Source: Lachnoclostridium sp.
Lineage (GTDB): Bacteria > Bacillota > Clostridia > Lachnospirales > Lachnospiraceae
DNA length: 7,910 nt
Assembly (NCBI GenBank): GCA_003445895.1
Contig: DMCD01000203.1
Span: 4,884-12,793 of the forward strand
Reading direction: 5' to 3'
Shown in pieces: positions 6,625-7,910 of the stretch; position 1 is the stretch's first letter, and every line of letters begins with the position of its first letter. The position numbers and the translations under genes were made by a program. Under the pieces are notes generated by a model, which worked only from the letters and a program-made list of their open reading frames with translations, did no database searches and was not told the DNA's origin.

Positions 6625-6802
6625 GCCATCCTGCGAAGCAGGATTCTCAATGCTTATTCCGACTGGCCGCCGAGCCGCAGGCGAGGGGGCAACACCTTGT
6701 AATCAAGGAATAAGCCATCCTGCGAAGCAGGATTCTCAATGCTTATTCCGACTGGCCGCCGAGCCGCAGGCGAGGGGGCAACACCTTGTAATCAAGGAAT
6801 AA
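6617..6802 (+). repeat. Exact 89-bp tandem repeat, two copies plus an 8-base third, hairpin-rich
   Basis: Copy 1 is 6617-6705 and copy 2 is 6706-6794; by reading they are identical. AGGAATAA recurs at 6795-6802 before the sequence diverges. Copy 1 begins in the last codons of yebC and supplies its TAA. Each unit folds well. GGAATAAGC (6618-6626) pairs with GCTTATTCC (6652-6660) as an outer 9-bp stem enclosing ATCCTGC-GAA-GCAGGAT (6628-6644), a 7-bp stem capped by the very stable GCGAAGC mini-hairpin. A GC-rich middle holds CGCC (6668-6671) with GGCG (6680-6683). CCTTG-TAAT-CAAGG (6695-6708) spans the unit junction. It looks like a REP/MITE-type non-coding intergenic element, or a duplicated 3' structured region. 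The period of 89 is not a multiple of three, so it does not encode a repeat protein. It gives no clear T-tract terminator. Confidence 0.9.
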
Positions 6803-6817
6803 TCCATTGTATCTTTA

Positions 6818-6846
6818 TTGCATTCATCAATGATTTGTGCTACAAT
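6818..6846 (+). promoter_or_regulatory. Promoter of the thrS T-box leader (extended -10)
   Basis: TTGCAT (6818-6823) and TACAAT (6841-6846) are 17 bases apart. The -10 is extended by TG at 6838-6839 (TGCTACAAT), which compensates for the weak -35. The predicted start of transcription, about 6853, is just upstream of the T-box Stem I, as expected. The promoter begins 15 bases after the tandem repeat ends. Confidence 0.75.
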
Positions 6847-6854
6847 ACACAAAT
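6833..6854 (+). promoter_or_regulatory. Inverted repeat over the thrS -10 box, resembling a Rex operator
   Basis: ATTTGTG (6833-6839) and CACAAAT (6848-6854) are exact reverse complements with 8 bases between. The core TTGTG-N8-CACAA is 18 bp, the same length and outer bases as the known Rex site TTGTGAA-N4-TTCACAA; the inner bases CT and TA deviate from AA and TT. It completely covers the -10 box. A rex gene lies about 4 kb upstream. Rex binding is an inference; the dyad itself is certain. Confidence 0.4.
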
Positions 6855-6868
6855 TCAATATAACTAAA

Positions 6869-7101
6869 TCGTTGACGAGATTAATCCCCTGCAGAGGTTC
6901 CCAGAGAGGAATGCCGGCTGACACCGTGATGGAAGCATTCTGAACGGAGCAGAGGATGACCACCTCCGAGAGACCCCAATCAGGTCCGGTGATTCCGTTA
7001 TCATCATGGAACGAGAGGCCGGGATATCCGGCAATCGGGGTGGAACCGCGCTTACACAGCGTCCCCGGATGATAGAAACGTCATCCGGGGATGCTTTTTT
7101 T
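6869..7101 (+). ncRNA. T-box riboswitch (threonine tRNA-responsive leader of thrS)
   Basis: The leader binds uncharged tRNA-Thr to prevent premature termination. Stem I base: TCG (6869-6871)/CGA (6967-6969) and GAG (6877-6879)/CTC (6964-6966), with a kink-turn-like asymmetric loop. The next helix is ATCCCCTGC (6884-6892) with GCAGAGGAT (6949-6957), then GTTC/GAAC, an AGAGA-type bulge, and GAATGC (6909-6914)/GCATTC (6935-6940). The specifier loop reads G-ACC-A, so the threonine codon ACC is at 6959-6961, followed by the expected purine. Stem III is GCCGG-GATAT-CCGGC (7018-7032). The T-box sequence GGGGTGGAACCGCG is at 7037-7050. The antiterminator pairs CGGGG (7036-7040) with CCCCG (7063-7067) and GCGC (7048-7051) with GCGT (7059-7062), leaving a 7-base bulge TGGAACC. 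TGGA should pair with the tRNA 3' end (discriminator plus CCA). The pairing excludes the terminator at 7059-7101. Confidence 0.95.
7059..7101 (+). terminator. T-box-controlled terminator before thrS
   Basis: CCCCGGATGA (7063-7072) pairs perfectly with TCATCCGGGG (7081-7090) across the loop TAGAAACG. GCGT/ATGC extends the stem to 14 pairs including one G-U, and seven Ts follow at 7095-7101. Its 5' arm is the same segment used as the 3' side of the antiterminator, which gives the switch. A further small hairpin TGCCC-GCA-GGGCA (7108-7120) lies between it and the thrS start. Confidence 0.93.
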
Positions 7102-7173
7102 CATCTTTGCCCGCAGGGCAGCGGAAGCATTTCCCAGATGAAGACCAACATTTAATACAGGAGGAGTTTTACT

Positions 7174-7910
7174 ATGAAAGCAGAGTATATGGACAGATAT
7201 CGCCATTCGATGTCCCATATCCTGGCCAAGGCCGTGATTGAGATTTTCGGTAAGGAAAATGTACAGTATGCCATCGGACCGCAGATTGCGGATGGCTTCT
7301 ACTATGATTTCCTTCTTCCGCGCACCCTCAGCAAGGATGATTATGAGATGATCGAGAACAAGATGCGCGAGATTCTCAAGAGAAAGGAAGCCTGGACCTG
7401 CGAGGAGGTTTCCAAGGCCGAGGCCATGGAGATCTTCAGGGATCAGAAGTTCAAGATGGAGCTTATTCAGGACCTTCCGGAGGATGAGAGAATCACCACC
7501 TATAAGACCGGTGATGATTTCATCGACCTCTGCCGCGGACCGCACGTGGAGAATTCCCAGGATCTTCTCAGTGTTGCTTTCAAGATCAAGTCCATCTCCG
7601 GCGCTTACTGGAGAGGCAATGAGAAGCGGGATATGCTGCAGAGAATCTATGTTTACGCCTTCCCTACCAAGGATGAGCTGAAGGAGCACCTGAAGATGAT
7701 TCAGGAGGCTATGGAGCGCGATCACAAGAAGATCGGACCGCAGCTGGATCTCTTCATGTTTGATGAGACCGCACCGGGCATGCCTTACTGGCTGCCGAGA
7801 GGCTGGAAGCTCTACAACGCCCTTCTGGCATTCTGGAGAGACCTGCACGACCAGTACGGCTATCAGGAGATCTCCGCACCGGTGATCAACAATAAGAAGC
7901 TCTGGGTGAC
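7174..7910 (+). CDS. thrS: Threonyl-tRNA synthetase, N-terminal part, lacking the TGS domain (3' end outside the window)
   Basis: This enzyme charges tRNA-Thr with threonine in the cytoplasm and hydrolyses mischarged Ser-tRNA-Thr. The frame stays open to the window edge (245 codons seen). The start is firm: AGGAGGAG (7159-7166) lies 7 bases before the ATG, right after the T-box terminator. The protein begins MKAEYMDRYRHSMSHILAKA, so the roughly 60-residue TGS domain of standard bacterial ThrS is absent. The N2 editing domain is complete, with the metal-type editing residues H11, H15, C120 and H124 (RHSMSH and CRGPH); the 109-residue spacing from H11 to C120 equals that of E. coli H73 to C182. 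A linker helix then leads into the catalytic core (LDLFMFDETAPGMPYWLPRG, motif 1 region YGYQEISAPV). Class II motifs 2 and 3 and the anticodon domain would lie beyond the window. Confidence 0.95.
   Translation, partial: MKAEYMDRYRHSMSHILAKAVIEIFGKENVQYAIGPQIADGFYYDFLLPRTLSKDDYEMIENKMREILKRKEAWTCEEVSKAEAMEIFRDQKFKMELIQDLPEDERITTYKTGDDFIDLCRGPHVENSQDLLSVAFKIKSISGAYWRGNEKRDMLQRIYVYAFPTKDELKEHLKMIQEAMERDHKKIGPQLDLFMFDETAPGMPYWLPRGWKLYNALLAFWRDLHDQYGYQEISAPVINNKKLWV

Noticed and set aside
6530..6802. A 90-residue frame running through the end of yebC and the tandem repeat
   Set aside because: It starts inside yebC in another frame, and the 89-base period shifts the frame between copies, so the repeat is not coding.
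6617..6802. CRISPR array or attachment-site interpretation of the repeats
   Set aside because: The 89-base units are contiguous with no unique spacers, there are no cas genes, and no integrase or tRNA gene is nearby.

Overview
The window reads like a chromosomal segment of a moderately GC-rich Clostridia species, most likely Lachnospiraceae. This is inferred from gene content, AGGAGG-type ribosome binding sites, a T-box leader, and the sequence character of Rex, YebC and ThrS; no taxonomic marker gene is present. All genes lie on the + strand and nearly all are core metabolism or information processing. I see no phage, IS, CRISPR or defence locus.

Layout: (1) 1-1912 is the end of an arginine biosynthesis operon: the 3' part of argB (N-acetylglutamate kinase), then argD (acetylornithine aminotransferase), with a perfect 9-bp hairpin between them and two hairpins at the argD stop. 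(2) 1977-2775 is a self-contained rex unit: a consensus -35/-10 promoter, a GTG-started redox-sensing repressor gene, and a strong hairpin terminator. (3) 2856-5801 holds a bifunctional NAD(P)H-hydrate epimerase/dehydratase gene and a membrane CBS/CorC-type protein whose DUF21 domain lacks several consensus residues. (4) 5805-6624 is yebC with its own promoter and an AT-rich dyad at the predicted start of transcription. (5) 6617-6802 is an exact tandem duplication of an 89-bp hairpin-rich element that starts inside the last codons of yebC. (6) 6818-7910 is a threonine-responsive T-box leader (promoter, Stem I with ACC specifier, antiterminator, terminator) followed by the start of thrS, which lacks the usual N-terminal TGS domain.

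Functionally, argB and argD carry out consecutive-pathway steps toward ornithine and arginine. rex senses NADH/NAD+ and sits directly upstream of the enzyme that repairs damaged NAD(P)H, giving a small nicotinamide-cofactor neighbourhood. yebC and thrS are translation-related. The most interesting non-coding signals are the 89-bp tandem element and a near Rex-operator dyad (TTGTG-N8-CACAA) covering the -10 box of the thrS leader promoter. I found no convincing undescribed multi-gene system; the novelty candidates are regulatory or concern a divergent transporter-like protein.
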